Source: Shewanella marisflavi
GTDB lineage: Bacteria > Pseudomonadota > Gammaproteobacteria > Enterobacterales > Shewanellaceae
DNA length: 64,000 nt
Assembly: GCF_023283925.1 (NCBI RefSeq)
Contig: NZ_JAKIKX010000001.1
Location: forward strand, 620,001 to 684,000
Direction: 5' to 3'
Below are positions 49,295 to 56,492 of this stretch, one piece after another (position 1 is the stretch's first letter; each line of letters starts with the position of its first letter). The translations under genes and the position numbers were made by a program. The notes under the pieces are model-generated. The model made no database searches. It was not told the origin of the DNA and saw only the letters and a program-made list of their open reading frames with translations.

Positions 49295-51265
49295 TTAGTC
49301 ACCCCGATAAAGACGGCTTAGGATCTCGCTATGGGTTTGCAGTTGCTGCGCCAGTAGAGCGTCACTAATCCCAAGTATAAGACCATCGGCCTTTAGAGCT
49401 CTTGCTGCGCTCGCCTGACTCGCCAGTTCATCATCTACGCAGGCGTAGCGAGTGTTGATTAGGACAGGCAGATGCGTGCTGTGTTTAAGGCTGATCAATC
49501 CTGAGAAATCTAACGTCGGTCGCTGCTCGTTAAAGGTGCGAATGCCGGCTTCACTAAGTACCAGCTGCTGATTACCCGCCGCCAATATGGTTTCGGCCGC
49601 ATCGAGCCATTCATCCAGGCTTGCCATGGTATTGCGCTCTAAGATCACCGGAATATGTAGGGCGCCAACGCGCTCTAAAAGGTGCTTGTTGTGCATCTGC
49701 TTACCGCTGATCATCAAGAGGTCGGCATAGTCACAGGCTAGTGCTAGCTCGGTCTCGTATTCGATGGCAATAATACAGGCGAGATCGAATTGATTGAGGG
49801 CTCTTCTCATTTCACTCAGTTGCTGTTTGGCATCTGGGCTGGTGTTGAACTCGCTAACGGAGACCGCTTGAAACCCTGCTTCTTTAATCTGTTTGGCCAC
49901 TTGACTGAACTGACTGGGATCTATGCCTAGGGCGAGCTGGGCAATGGCGCCAAATTGACCATCTCCAATGTGCAGCTGGCCTGTGACGACTTGGGTTGCC
50001 TGTGGATGTTGCGAGAGCTCATGGCGTTTATGTCCGGTATCCGAGCTTTCTTTGGCCTGCTGGGCCTCTCGGCTAGTGGTAGGCTCTATCGCCAGCTGGC
50101 TATTACTTAGCTGAGTTGGGTTTACGGTTTCGCAGGGGTAACACCCGAGGACTTTGATGAAGCGAGTAATGCGCTCGAGCTCTTTCAATGCCTGTTGCAT
50201 CTCCTTGCTGGCCAGATTGGCATCGAGATCCAGATAGAACATCTCTTCCCAAGGCGTACCCGGGATAGGCCGGGATTCAAGCTTGCTCATGTTGAGGTTA
50301 TGGGCTTTTAACACCAAGAGTGCTTCCACCAGTGCGCCTGGCTTCTGGCCGGTAGCCATGATCAGCGTAGTCTTGGCTGGCAGTTGTTCGGGCACAGCGA
50401 TGGCTTTGCGGGCTACCACGATAAAACGGCTCTGGTTGATCTTTTGATTGGCCAGCTCACGTTCAATGGCCTCGAGTTGATACAAGGCTCCCCCTTCGGC
50501 ACTGCCGATCGCGGCGACACTGTCATCATTAGCTTCGAGCACTCGCTCCATGGCCTCGGCGCTGCTGGAGCAGTACTCTAATTTGAATTCAGGGTGCTGA
50601 CTTAAGTAGCGGCTGCATTGGCTAATAGGTTGGGGGTGGGCATAGATGGTTTTTATCTGTTTTGAGTTGCTGCCAGGTTTGGCTAGCAGGCAATGACCAA
50701 CTTCAATGGTGGTTTCGCCAACGATGGCTAGGCTGGTGTGTTGTAGCACATCATAGACTTCATTGATTGAGCCAGAGGAGGTATTTTCTATCGGTAAAAA
50801 TCCATAATCGGCGTGGCCTGATTCCACTGCCTGGACAATTTCATCGAAGCTCTTACAGCCGAGATCTTGCATACCAACTTGTCTTCGCTCGCAGTAACGG
50901 GTGGCGGCAAGGTAGGAGTAGGAGCCTCGCGCGCCCAAGTAAGCTATGTTGTATTGCTGTTTCTGAAAGTCTGGATTGGCTCGGCCTTGCAGATAGGCCT
51001 GCTGGTTTAATACAGAATCTTCAATGATGCTCTGATAGAGAGATAATACATAGTGAGCGTCTAAACCTTGCTCGCGTCCTTGTTTTACCAGGCGTGCCAG
51101 CAACTCTTTTTCTCTTTGAGTATCGCGAATGGGGCGAATATCGACCTCTTTGCTGCGAGCAACATCTAAGCTTAGTGCCCTTCGTTTGGACAATAGTGCC
51201 AGCAGTTCATTGTCGAGCGCGGTGATCTGTTCCCGTGTGTGGCTAAGGGGCTGTGGTTTGGTCAT
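49295..51265 (-). CDS. pheA: Chorismate mutase / prephenate dehydratase with extra DAHP synthase-like C-terminal domain
   Basis: A 656-residue P-protein; E. coli PheA has 386. Domains: AroQ chorismate mutase (~5-90), prephenate dehydratase (~106-288, catalytic SRF at 279-281 where E. coli has TRF), ACT phenylalanine-binding domain (~297-375, GALV 310-313 and ESRP 330-333 intact), a polar linker (~380-424), and a ~220-residue domain resembling type I-beta DAHP synthase (SEAGIRTFNEQRPTLDFSGL, LKHSTHLPVL). In the extra domain the catalytic motifs are replaced: KRG by ERN, ER by EA, DPSH by NTRY. It is probably non-catalytic, perhaps regulatory. Preceded by the pheL attenuator. Confidence 0.95.
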   Translation of the reverse strand: MTKPQPLSHTREQITALDNELLALLSKRRALSLDVARSKEVDIRPIRDTQREKELLARLVKQGREQGLDAHYVLSLYQSIIEDSVLNQQAYLQGRANPDFQKQQYNIAYLGARGSYSYLAATRYCERRQVGMQDLGCKSFDEIVQAVESGHADYGFLPIENTSSGSINEVYDVLQHTSLAIVGETTIEVGHCLLAKPGSNSKQIKTIYAHPQPISQCSRYLSQHPEFKLEYCSSSAEAMERVLEANDDSVAAIGSAEGGALYQLEAIERELANQKINQSRFIVVARKAIAVPEQLPAKTTLIMATGQKPGALVEALLVLKAHNLNMSKLESRPIPGTPWEEMFYLDLDANLASKEMQQALKELERITRFIKVLGCYPCETVNPTQLSNSQLAIEPTTSREAQQAKESSDTGHKRHELSQHPQATQVVTGQLHIGDGQFGAIAQLALGIDPSQFSQVAKQIKEAGFQAVSVSEFNTSPDAKQQLSEMRRALNQFDLACIIAIEYETELALACDYADLLMISGKQMHNKHLLERVGALHIPVILERNTMASLDEWLDAAETILAAGNQQLVLSEAGIRTFNEQRPTLDFSGLISLKHSTHLPVLINTRYACVDDELASQASAARALKADGLILGISDALLAQQLQTHSEILSRLYRGD

Positions 51266-51302
51266 GCTGTCCTCTGTCGTTGAACGCTTCTTGCTGTATT
51301 CA

Positions 51303-51342
51303 TCAAATAAAAAAGCCTCCCATAAAGGGAGGCTTTGGAATT
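51303..51342 (-). terminator. phe attenuator terminator with competing antiterminator arm
   Basis: On the minus strand, AAAGCCTCCC-TTTAT-GGGAGGCTTT forms a perfect 10-bp stem followed by a T run: an intrinsic terminator between pheL and pheA. AATTCC plus GCCTCCC of its 5' side can instead pair with GGGAGGC-GGAATT just after the pheL stop (51365-51377), forming an antiterminator. Confidence 0.92.
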
Positions 51343-51376
51343 CTTACTTTCGTTTTTACACCGAAATTCCGCCTCC

Positions 51377-51436
51377 CTAGAAGGGTGGAATAAAAAAGAA
51401 AGTAAAAAAAGCGTTAGTGATCGTTTTCATAGTCAT
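51377..51436 (-). CDS. pheL: phe operon leader peptide PheL
   Basis: A 19-codon leader, MTMKTITNAFFTFFFIPPF, with six Phe codons (pairs and triplet near the end), then TAG. Too short for usual gene calling. The ribosome stalling on these codons when Phe-tRNA is scarce would prevent the pause hairpin (51366-51391, spanning the stop) and let the antiterminator form. A GGGAG lies upstream, though its spacing to the first ATG (51436) is long; ATG at 51430 is an alternative start. Confidence 0.92.
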   Translation of the reverse strand: MTMKTITNAFFTFFFIPPF

Positions 51437-51581
51437 CAAATTAAATCTTGCTCCCAGACCTGTCAATCAAAAAAAGGACAAAGTGAGAATTTATCCTTTT
51501 CGTCGCTTGGCATATTGTCTCGGGTCTAAGAGTTTGGGCGCTTGTAATAGAAAGCGCACCTAAATAAGGTGCGCCGAGAGA

Positions 51582-51818
51582 GCAAAAAGATCTGAATCTA
51601 AAATGGGTCATCCTCCTTTTCTGTCAGCCTGCAGTTATAAATAAGCTGCGGCAAGTGATAAGGAAGAGGCAGCGGGCTAATCGACTAGCGGTGATCCAAT
51701 GGCCTGTTAACGTCTATTACGTTGGTTTGCCTTTATTGGCTTTCAGGCTGCCTCAATTACGGAAAAAGAACTCAATGTTAAAATGGGATTGCGCTCCTCT
51801 TTATCTGCTCAGGATGGC
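51582..51818. repeat. Pair of imperfect ~50-bp direct repeats
   Basis: Copy A (51582-51634) and copy B (51761-51818) share GnAAAAAGAnCTnAAT, then TAAAATGGG, then a C-rich tract (CCTCCTTTTCTG in A, CTCCTCTTTATCTG in B). On the plus strand this tract is complementary to a Shine-Dalgarno sequence. Spacing between copies is about 180 bases. Confidence 0.6.
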
Positions 51819-51854
51819 TGTTTGCTAATTGGTTTTAGCAAGGCGATCCTTTTG
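51811..51854. other. Composite hairpin downstream of repeat copy B
   Basis: AGGATgGC pairs with GCgATCCT and, inside, TTGCTAA pairs with TTAGCAA; TTTTG follows on the plus strand. It could terminate or fold a short plus-strand RNA that contains repeat copy B. Confidence 0.5.
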
Positions 51855-52183
51855 ACCTTCAGGGGACGACTAGTTTGGCGTTATGCCTGTTTCCTATTGC
51901 GGGCTTATCAAAAGCCTTAGGTTGTGTGAGTCGTCAGTAAAAATCAAAGCTAACGGTATAACGTTTCGTTCTAGATTGATTTGACCTTTTACTCCTGTGT
52001 TATTTTTATTTTGACGTCTAAAAACAGGACTTATTGTAAGTATAACAAGGGCGGACAACATAGCTAGTTTGTTAGCTTAATTCCACTGCCTTATTTATGG
52101 CATCTGTGGCTTACTGATTGTGCGTCCCCGTTACCCTTTGCCTGACTATAGACCTCTAGATTGGTGGCGATTCACCAAAGTCG

Positions 52184-52259
52184 GGTAAGTGGCTTTTGTG
52201 CCTGTTCGTTGGCGTTCGTTCCTCGGTATCTCACCTGAGGCGATGATTCGCCACTTACC
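52184..52259. other. 76-bp inverted-repeat, cloverleaf-like element after raiA
   Basis: GGTAAGTGGC and GCCACTTACC form a perfect 10-bp outer stem 15 bases beyond the raiA stop. On the minus strand the interior can form CCTC(A)GGT/ACCGAGG and GCC/GGC stems. It lacks tRNA TpsiC and anticodon features and is not a plain terminator, having no T run. It may be a structured 3' UTR or a mobile palindromic unit. Confidence 0.55.
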
Positions 52260-52273
52260 GTTAAATAAAACTG

Positions 52274-52648
52274 TTAAGCTGCGTAGTCCTTATCTAAAGT
52301 CTCTTCATACTCATCGTCGATGTCGACGCTATCAGGTGTTGGCTCCATCACCGGAGCGGTATAGCGTGCTCCTTCTGGTTTGTGGCTGAGGCGATTTAGC
52401 TGTTTCTCCAATTTTTGACCCATTGCATTAATTGCTGCATAGAGATCTTTGTCTTTCGCCTGAGCAAATAAGGTGTTACTTGGTATACCGACTGAAGCTT
52501 CTATTTTAAACCCTTGCTTCTCTTGACCTATGATTACATGTGGATTGATGAGCTGCACATCGTGTCTGCTCAATTTCTCTAAACGGCTCTCGATACGTTC
52601 ACGGATAGGTGCTGTGACTTCGAAATCTTTACTTGTAATCTTTATCAT
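52274..52648 (-). CDS. raiA: Ribosome-associated inhibitor / hibernation factor RaiA (HPF/YfiA family)
   Basis: A 124-residue HPF/YfiA protein: N-terminal beta-alpha fold (MIKITSKDFEVTAPIRERIESRL, DLYAAINAMGQKLEKQL) that binds the 30S decoding centre, and an acidic C-terminal tail of ~30 residues (PDSVDIDDEYEETLDKD). Length and position next to pheL-pheA match RaiA (YfiA) more than short HPF. A near-consensus CRP site sits 55-76 bases upstream. Confidence 0.92.
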   Translation of the reverse strand: MIKITSKDFEVTAPIRERIESRLEKLSRHDVQLINPHVIIGQEKQGFKIEASVGIPSNTLFAQAKDKDLYAAINAMGQKLEKQLNRLSHKPEGARYTAPVMEPTPDSVDIDDEYEETLDKDYAA

Positions 52649-52702
52649 ATGTCGAACCTTTCGTTGTTTCCTTGACTTCAGATTACCAATTTACCCCCTT
52701 TA

Positions 52703-52724
52703 AAACGTGATCTAGATCAACTTT
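52703..52724. promoter_or_regulatory. Near-consensus CRP site upstream of raiA
   Basis: AAACGTGATCTAGATCAACT has the ideal CRP core GTGATCTAGATCA, a 12-base perfect palindrome TGATCTAGATCA, with flanking A and T tracts. It is 55-76 bases before raiA on the minus strand; it could also serve the divergent cytochrome gene. CRP control of raiA is known in E. coli. Confidence 0.7.
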
Positions 52725-52910
52725 TTGAGGCCTATTATATCCGTTCGTTGGTTATTTGAGCCCTTAGACAAAATTGCAAAATAAACATTAGGATTGGCTT
52801 GTATTTCTCAATTTTAGTGGGCATATTTGACTGGATAACACTGCTTACATAAATCTATTTGCCTCCCCACCACGCTTCAAATATCATCGATTTCATTATT
52901 TTCTAACGTG

Positions 52911-53606
52911 ATGAGTAATCGGATGTCCTCAGAAAAACACGCTATAGAATCCAAAGTTAAAATTAAGGTGTGGGATCTGCCTACTCGCCTGTTTCATTGG
53001 TTGATGATCTGCTTGTTAGCGGCTTTATGGTGGAGCGCAGACGTGGGAGAGATGCAGTGGCACCAGGTATTTGCCTATAGCCTGCTTGTCCTGATTGTAT
53101 TTCGTGTACTTTGGGGACTTATAGGCAGTGAGACCTCGCGCTTTAGCCATTTTGTTAAACCGCCTTCTCAGGTGCTGGCCTATGTTAAGCAGCCCGAAAA
53201 GCACAGTATTGGTCACAATCCTCTCGGTGGCTATATGGTGGTTGCCATGATCCTGGTGCTGGTTGTGCAACTGACTACCGGACTGTTTTCGACCGATGAG
53301 ATCTTTACCGAAGGCCCTTTGTACACTTATGTCAGCAGCGAAGTGGCCAGTAGTTTGACCTGGCTACATAAGCAAAATTTCAATTTACTCTTGCTTCTCG
53401 CACTATTGCATATTCTTGCAGTGGTCTGGCACGGCATTAAGGGAGATAAATTGGTTGGTGCGATGATAACTGGCTATAAGCGTGTGAGTCGTGATCATGT
53501 TACTCAGTTTGAGTTTCGCTCTAGTCTGGTGGCGTTAACCTTAGTAGGGGTCTTGGCGGGATTGGTGGTGAACTATTTAATTTGGCCTATTGCAGCCATG
53601 TTATAA
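52911..53606 (+). CDS. Cytochrome b561-like membrane protein (diheme type)
   Basis: A 231-residue membrane cytochrome with four core segments plus a C-terminal fifth. N terminus IKVWDLPTRLFHWLMICLLA carries the first heme histidine; others are in EMQWHQVFAYSLL, LTWLHKQNFNLLLLLALLHILAVVWHGIKG. It resembles the b-type subunits of the cytochrome b561/Ni-Fe hydrogenase group and probably passes electrons between quinol and periplasmic c-type cytochromes. Start ATG at 52911; no strong RBS is seen. It converges on a cytochrome c' gene, a plausible partner. Confidence 0.85.
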   Translation: MSNRMSSEKHAIESKVKIKVWDLPTRLFHWLMICLLAALWWSADVGEMQWHQVFAYSLLVLIVFRVLWGLIGSETSRFSHFVKPPSQVLAYVKQPEKHSIGHNPLGGYMVVAMILVLVVQLTTGLFSTDEIFTEGPLYTYVSSEVASSLTWLHKQNFNLLLLLALLHILAVVWHGIKGDKLVGAMITGYKRVSRDHVTQFEFRSSLVALTLVGVLAGLVVNYLIWPIAAML

Positions 53607-53666
53607 GGCTCATTTGAGATAGAAGATGGGGAGCTTAACTGGCTCCCCTTTTTCATTCGTCTTTTA

Positions 53667-54128
53667 TTAATCTTTCTTGTAGACGTCGTGGCAACCTTTA
53701 CAGCTTTTTCCTGTGTTCATAAAGGCTTGTTTTATAGCATTTTGATCATCAGATTGCGCGGCAACGGCGAGCTTGGCTGCATTATCTTGAAATGCGCTCA
53801 TCTTGCTATCAAAGTCTGCTTTATCGCTCCAAATCTTTGCCAGAGCACCAGTGTCTCCCTTGTCAGAACCGGCGACAAATCCCTCTGCAGGGAGTTTGCT
53901 CAAGGCGGCAACATTTTGTGCGCGCATGGCAAAGACTTCGGCATCGAAAGGCTTTTTGCCTTTTAACATGGCACCCATGTCGCCAAAGTTGTGAGCGATT
54001 AGGCCAAACGCAGATTGACGGTAGTGAATGGCATCGTCAGTCTCTTTAAAATTATTGGCTTGTACCGCTGAAGCAAGTAGGGCACTACCTGTTATGGCTA
54101 GCAGGCTAAGTTTGAGCTGTTTTTTCAT
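53667..54128 (-). CDS. Periplasmic cytochrome c'
   Basis: A 153-residue secreted protein: signal peptide to about ALLASAVQA, then a four-helix-bundle cytochrome c' with the single heme motif CKGCH ten residues from the C terminus. Family members bind NO or CO in the periplasm. The start is uncertain: ATG at 54128 gives MKKQLKLSLL, a typical signal n-region; ATG at 54137 or 54143 would add a few residues. Convergent with the cytochrome b561-like gene. Confidence 0.88.
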   Translation of the reverse strand: MKKQLKLSLLAITGSALLASAVQANNFKETDDAIHYRQSAFGLIAHNFGDMGAMLKGKKPFDAEVFAMRAQNVAALSKLPAEGFVAGSDKGDTGALAKIWSDKADFDSKMSAFQDNAAKLAVAAQSDDQNAIKQAFMNTGKSCKGCHDVYKKD

Positions 54129-54358
54129 GGCGTTCATTCTCACTACTTTGTTGGTTTATGTGATCTTGCGCAAGCATTCTAATCTTATTTAACTATCAGA
54201 TACTATAGATTTTTCTCTAATATGCTCATCAAAATGTTGCCGAATGTGTCTAACTCCTATACGGCTCGCTAAATGCTGGCGAATCCTTCATAGCCAGAGT
54301 AGGTCAATTCTTGGTACACTTTCGTGTAATGGTAAACAAGTACAGTTTAGGGGGCTAT

Positions 54359-54634
54359 GTGCGCGCAAGTTGGGATCTGGTATTAGAGAAGGTGGTTAAT
54401 CATCAAGATCATGAAGCCTTGATCGATCTTTTTGAGTTGTTACTAACCGAAGAAGAGCGCAGTGCCATTGCTGGACGTTTGAAGGTGTTTCAGGCTTTGC
54501 TTATCGGCGAGATGAGTCAGCGACAGATTGCCGCTGAGTTTGAAATCAGTATTGCCACCATTACTCGCTGCTCGAATTACTTAAAGCATATGCCTGAGCC
54601 CCAACGCGATAGAATTAAGGCGTTGATCCTCTAG
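54359..54634 (+). CDS. trpR: Trp operon repressor TrpR
   Basis: A 91-residue tryptophan-dependent repressor. The helix-turn-helix is LLIGEMSQRQIAAEFEISIA followed by TITRCSNYLK; LLLTEEERSAIAGRLKVFQA matches the core helices of E. coli TrpR. Start GTG at 54359 is preferred because AGGGGG lies 4-5 bases upstream and homology begins there; ATG at 54329 would add ten residues without an RBS. A palindrome TACAC-TTTC-GTGTA at 54315-54328 may be part of its control region. Confidence 0.88.
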   Translation: MRASWDLVLEKVVNHQDHEALIDLFELLLTEEERSAIAGRLKVFQALLIGEMSQRQIAAEFEISIATITRCSNYLKHMPEPQRDRIKALIL

Positions 54635-55015
54635 CTATATGACTCTAATAGCCTGTGGCAGCTGGTGTTTGCGATAGTGGCTTCGTTGAGCTAGGCGAAA
54701 TAGTGAGTAACAGCCTAATGCTCCCGCAACCAGTAACAAGGTGTTAGAAGAAGCATGGCGAAAGACAAATATTGCCGCCAGCAGATAACCATAGGGCAGC
54801 AGATTATAGAGGGCATCTGGCCAAAGACCACTCTTGCGGCGTTTAGGATTGTCGCTACGACGATTCTGTGAGCGTAGATTAAATATGTGGGCGCCGAGCA
54901 TGAAGACCAATATAGCTAAGAGCTTCGGGGTGGTGCCATCGCTCAGTAGTATGGTTGCAGTACCGATAGTCAGATACAGGGTAGGGAGTTTTTCATAAAC
55001 TGGCTTAGCTAACAT
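54635..55015 (-). CDS. Conserved-type hypothetical membrane protein
   Basis: A 126-residue protein with hydrophobic segments near residues 12-45 (LYLTIGTATILL, LLAILVFMLGAHIF) and 78-105 (YLLAAIFVFR, LLLVAGALGCYSLF), separated by a basic loop with RRSDNPKRRKSG. I do not recognise a family. Start ATG at 55015 with AAGGA eight bases upstream; longer in-frame starts lack an RBS. Tail to tail with trpR with no gap. Confidence 0.7.
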   Translation of the reverse strand: MLAKPVYEKLPTLYLTIGTATILLSDGTTPKLLAILVFMLGAHIFNLRSQNRRSDNPKRRKSGLWPDALYNLLPYGYLLAAIFVFRHASSNTLLLVAGALGCYSLFRLAQRSHYRKHQLPQAIRVI

Positions 55016-55069
55016 TATCGATATCCTTATCGTATACAGGCTTCTATCACTTTCCTTTGCAGCATAAAG

Positions 55070-55110
55070 TAAAAAAGCTGGCATCACCTAGTAAAAGGTG
55101 GCCAACTTTG
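55070..55110 (-). terminator. Intrinsic terminator after slyD
   Basis: On the minus strand AGTTGGC-CACCT pairs with AGGTG...GCCAGCT (one G-U), followed by TTTTTT. It ends the slyD transcript before the hypothetical membrane gene. Confidence 0.8.
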
Positions 55111-55177
55111 TTCATATTACTACCTGAGTTTGACTCTCTGGAGGCAATGTAACGCTTTAGGTTAAGAGATTGAGCAG

Positions 55178-55789
55178 TTAGTGGCGACAGCCACATCCAC
55201 CGTTACCGTCACAGCCTTCTTTGGCTGGTTTTTCAGTATCTTCGCTGCAGCAACCGCCATGGCTATGGCTTTCGCCGCCACAACAACCACCTTCGTGGCT
55301 ATGCTCGTGTCCACCGCAGCCGCCTGCAGCATGGATATGACCGTGGGCAATCTCTTCTTCGCTTGCTTCACGAACAGATAATACTTCAACACTGAAGTTA
55401 AGCGTTTGGCCCGCCAGTGGATGGTTGCCGTCAACGACAACCACATCATCTTTCACTTCGGTGACTTGTACTGGACGCTGACCCATTTCTGTTTCGGCAA
55501 TAAAGCGCATGCCAGGAACGATATCTTCGATATCACCAAAGGCCGCTAAAGGAACGTCTTGGCGTAAACCATCGTGGTAAGGACCGTAAGCGTCTTCTGC
55601 TTCAACGGTGACTTCGAGTTTGTCGCCAACACTTTTACCTTCGAGCGCTTTTTCTAGGCCGGGGATCATGTTTTCCGCACCATGAAGATATAGCATTGGC
55701 TCACCTTCAAAAGAACTCTCGATCAATTCGCCTTGTTGATTCGTTAAGCTGTAATGGATGCTAACAGCTGTGTGTTGGGTGATTATCAT
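55178..55789 (-). CDS. slyD: FKBP-type peptidyl-prolyl isomerase SlyD
   Basis: A 203-residue cytoplasmic isomerase and chaperone. FKBP domain with an IF (insert-in-flap) chaperone domain (EDAYGPYHDGLRQDVPLAAF to DGNHPLAGQTLNFSVEV), then a ~50-residue Cys/His-rich tail (GGCGGHEHSHEGGCCGGESH) that binds nickel and serves hydrogenase maturation in E. coli. Start ATG at 55789. Confidence 0.95.
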   Translation of the reverse strand: MIITQHTAVSIHYSLTNQQGELIESSFEGEPMLYLHGAENMIPGLEKALEGKSVGDKLEVTVEAEDAYGPYHDGLRQDVPLAAFGDIEDIVPGMRFIAETEMGQRPVQVTEVKDDVVVVDGNHPLAGQTLNFSVEVLSVREASEEEIAHGHIHAAGGCGGHEHSHEGGCCGGESHSHGGCCSEDTEKPAKEGCDGNGGCGCRH

Positions 55790-56326
55790 ATCGCCTCCAA
55801 TTCAGAATGTGGCGGCATTTTAGCTCGGTTTTCCTCACTTGGCGATGACCTAACACTGCTTCTTAGAGGTAAATCGATAAATTTTTGATCTGATAGATGC
55901 AGCGTGGGAGGTAGAGTTCGGCTACCTCAATCTATTTTTGTATTTTTATTCACTATAGGTGAAAAAATATTGTTGTTTAGAGGGGTGGGTTTAACGCCCT
56001 TCTATAGTCGTTTTTGAGGCTTTTAATTGATTTATCAGCTTAACCTTATTTTTAGAGCGCTTGGGCTTGTGATGTTTTTATTTTATTGTTTTTAAATGAA
56101 AATTTTTGATGCTGGGTTGAGCTGTGTCTTCTGTGGGATAGCGTGGGTTGCGCTTTGTCTATGGTTTAGATGTCGTGGGGTATAGGTTTTTGCGCTCTTG
56201 GCTGCCATGCTTGTTGAAACTGTATTTTTATAAAGTTTCGTTTCAGGGGTTGACACCTGAGGGCAAAAAAGGCAATTCTGTAACGACATGATGCAAACTC
56301 ATTGAATGTGACCGAATAGAATTTAT
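55790..56326. other. Gene-free AT-rich region between slyD and thrL
   Basis: 537 bases between divergent slyD and thrL. It must hold both promoters. I see no convincing open frame, repeat or operator; composition is T-rich and low-complexity around 55920-56100. Confidence 0.5.
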
Positions 56327-56398
56327 ATGTTTAGCCTAAACCGAGTAGTAACCACCATTATTACCACCACCACGATTACCAGCGTGGGGGCCGGCTAA
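56327..56398 (+). CDS. thrL: thr operon leader peptide ThrL
   Basis: A 23-codon leader reading MFSLNRVVTTIITTTTITSV then GAG and TAA, with seven Thr and three Ile codons in one run, the mark of Thr/Ile-sensed attenuation. RBS is weak (GAATAG). It is followed 34 bases later by the attenuator terminator. Too short for routine gene calling. Confidence 0.93.
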   Translation: MFSLNRVVTTIITTTTITSVGAG

Positions 56399-56432
56399 GC
56401 ATACTCGAAAGAAACGATTTGAAATGACTAAG

Positions 56433-56463
56433 CCCGCTCCCCATCAAGGAGCGGGTTTTTTTG
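56433..56463 (+). terminator. thr operon attenuator terminator
   Basis: CCCGCTCC pairs perfectly with GGAGCGGG, followed by eight Ts. The 5' arm AGCCCGCTCCCC can alternatively pair with GGGGGCCGGCT at the end of thrL (56386-56397), the likely antiterminator. Confidence 0.92.
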
Positions 56464-56492
56464 TTTCTGGGGCGCGGTACTAAGGAGAGAAT

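Larger units (their letters stand above)
51437..52273. other. Long gene-free region between pheL and raiA with repeats and hairpins
   Basis: 837 bases without a convincing gene. Elements: a perfect 8-bp hairpin GCGCACCT-AAATA-AGGTGCGC (51554-51574) that has a T-rich tail on the minus strand; two imperfect ~50-base direct repeats (51582-51634 and 51761-51818); a composite hairpin (51811-51854); and a 76-base inverted-repeat element (52184-52259). This density is unusual for a spacer and suggests small RNAs or a structured raiA 3' untranslated region. Confidence 0.6.

Noticed and set aside
50425-50433. Prephenate dehydratase catalytic Thr replaced by Ser as a sign of inactivity
   Set aside because: Ser keeps the hydroxyl and the rest of the dehydratase and ACT domains is intact, so loss of function is unlikely.
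51443-51616. Minus-strand frame starting ATGACCCATTTT just after AAAAGGAGG
   Set aside because: The Shine-Dalgarno-like sequence touches the ATG, leaving no spacing, and the frame runs through the 51554 hairpin and the pheL control region; a structured RNA reading is preferred.
52184-52259. Possible tRNA because of its 76-base length and nested stems
   Set aside because: The outer stem is 10 bp, there is no TpsiC loop motif and no plausible anticodon arm.
54165-54174. CTTGCGCAAG palindrome upstream of cytochrome c'
   Set aside because: Only 10 bases and matching no operator I know; such palindromes are expected by chance.
56092-56289. 65-codon minus-strand frame upstream of thrL
   Set aside because: Low-complexity AT-rich sequence with no ribosome-binding site; probably chance.
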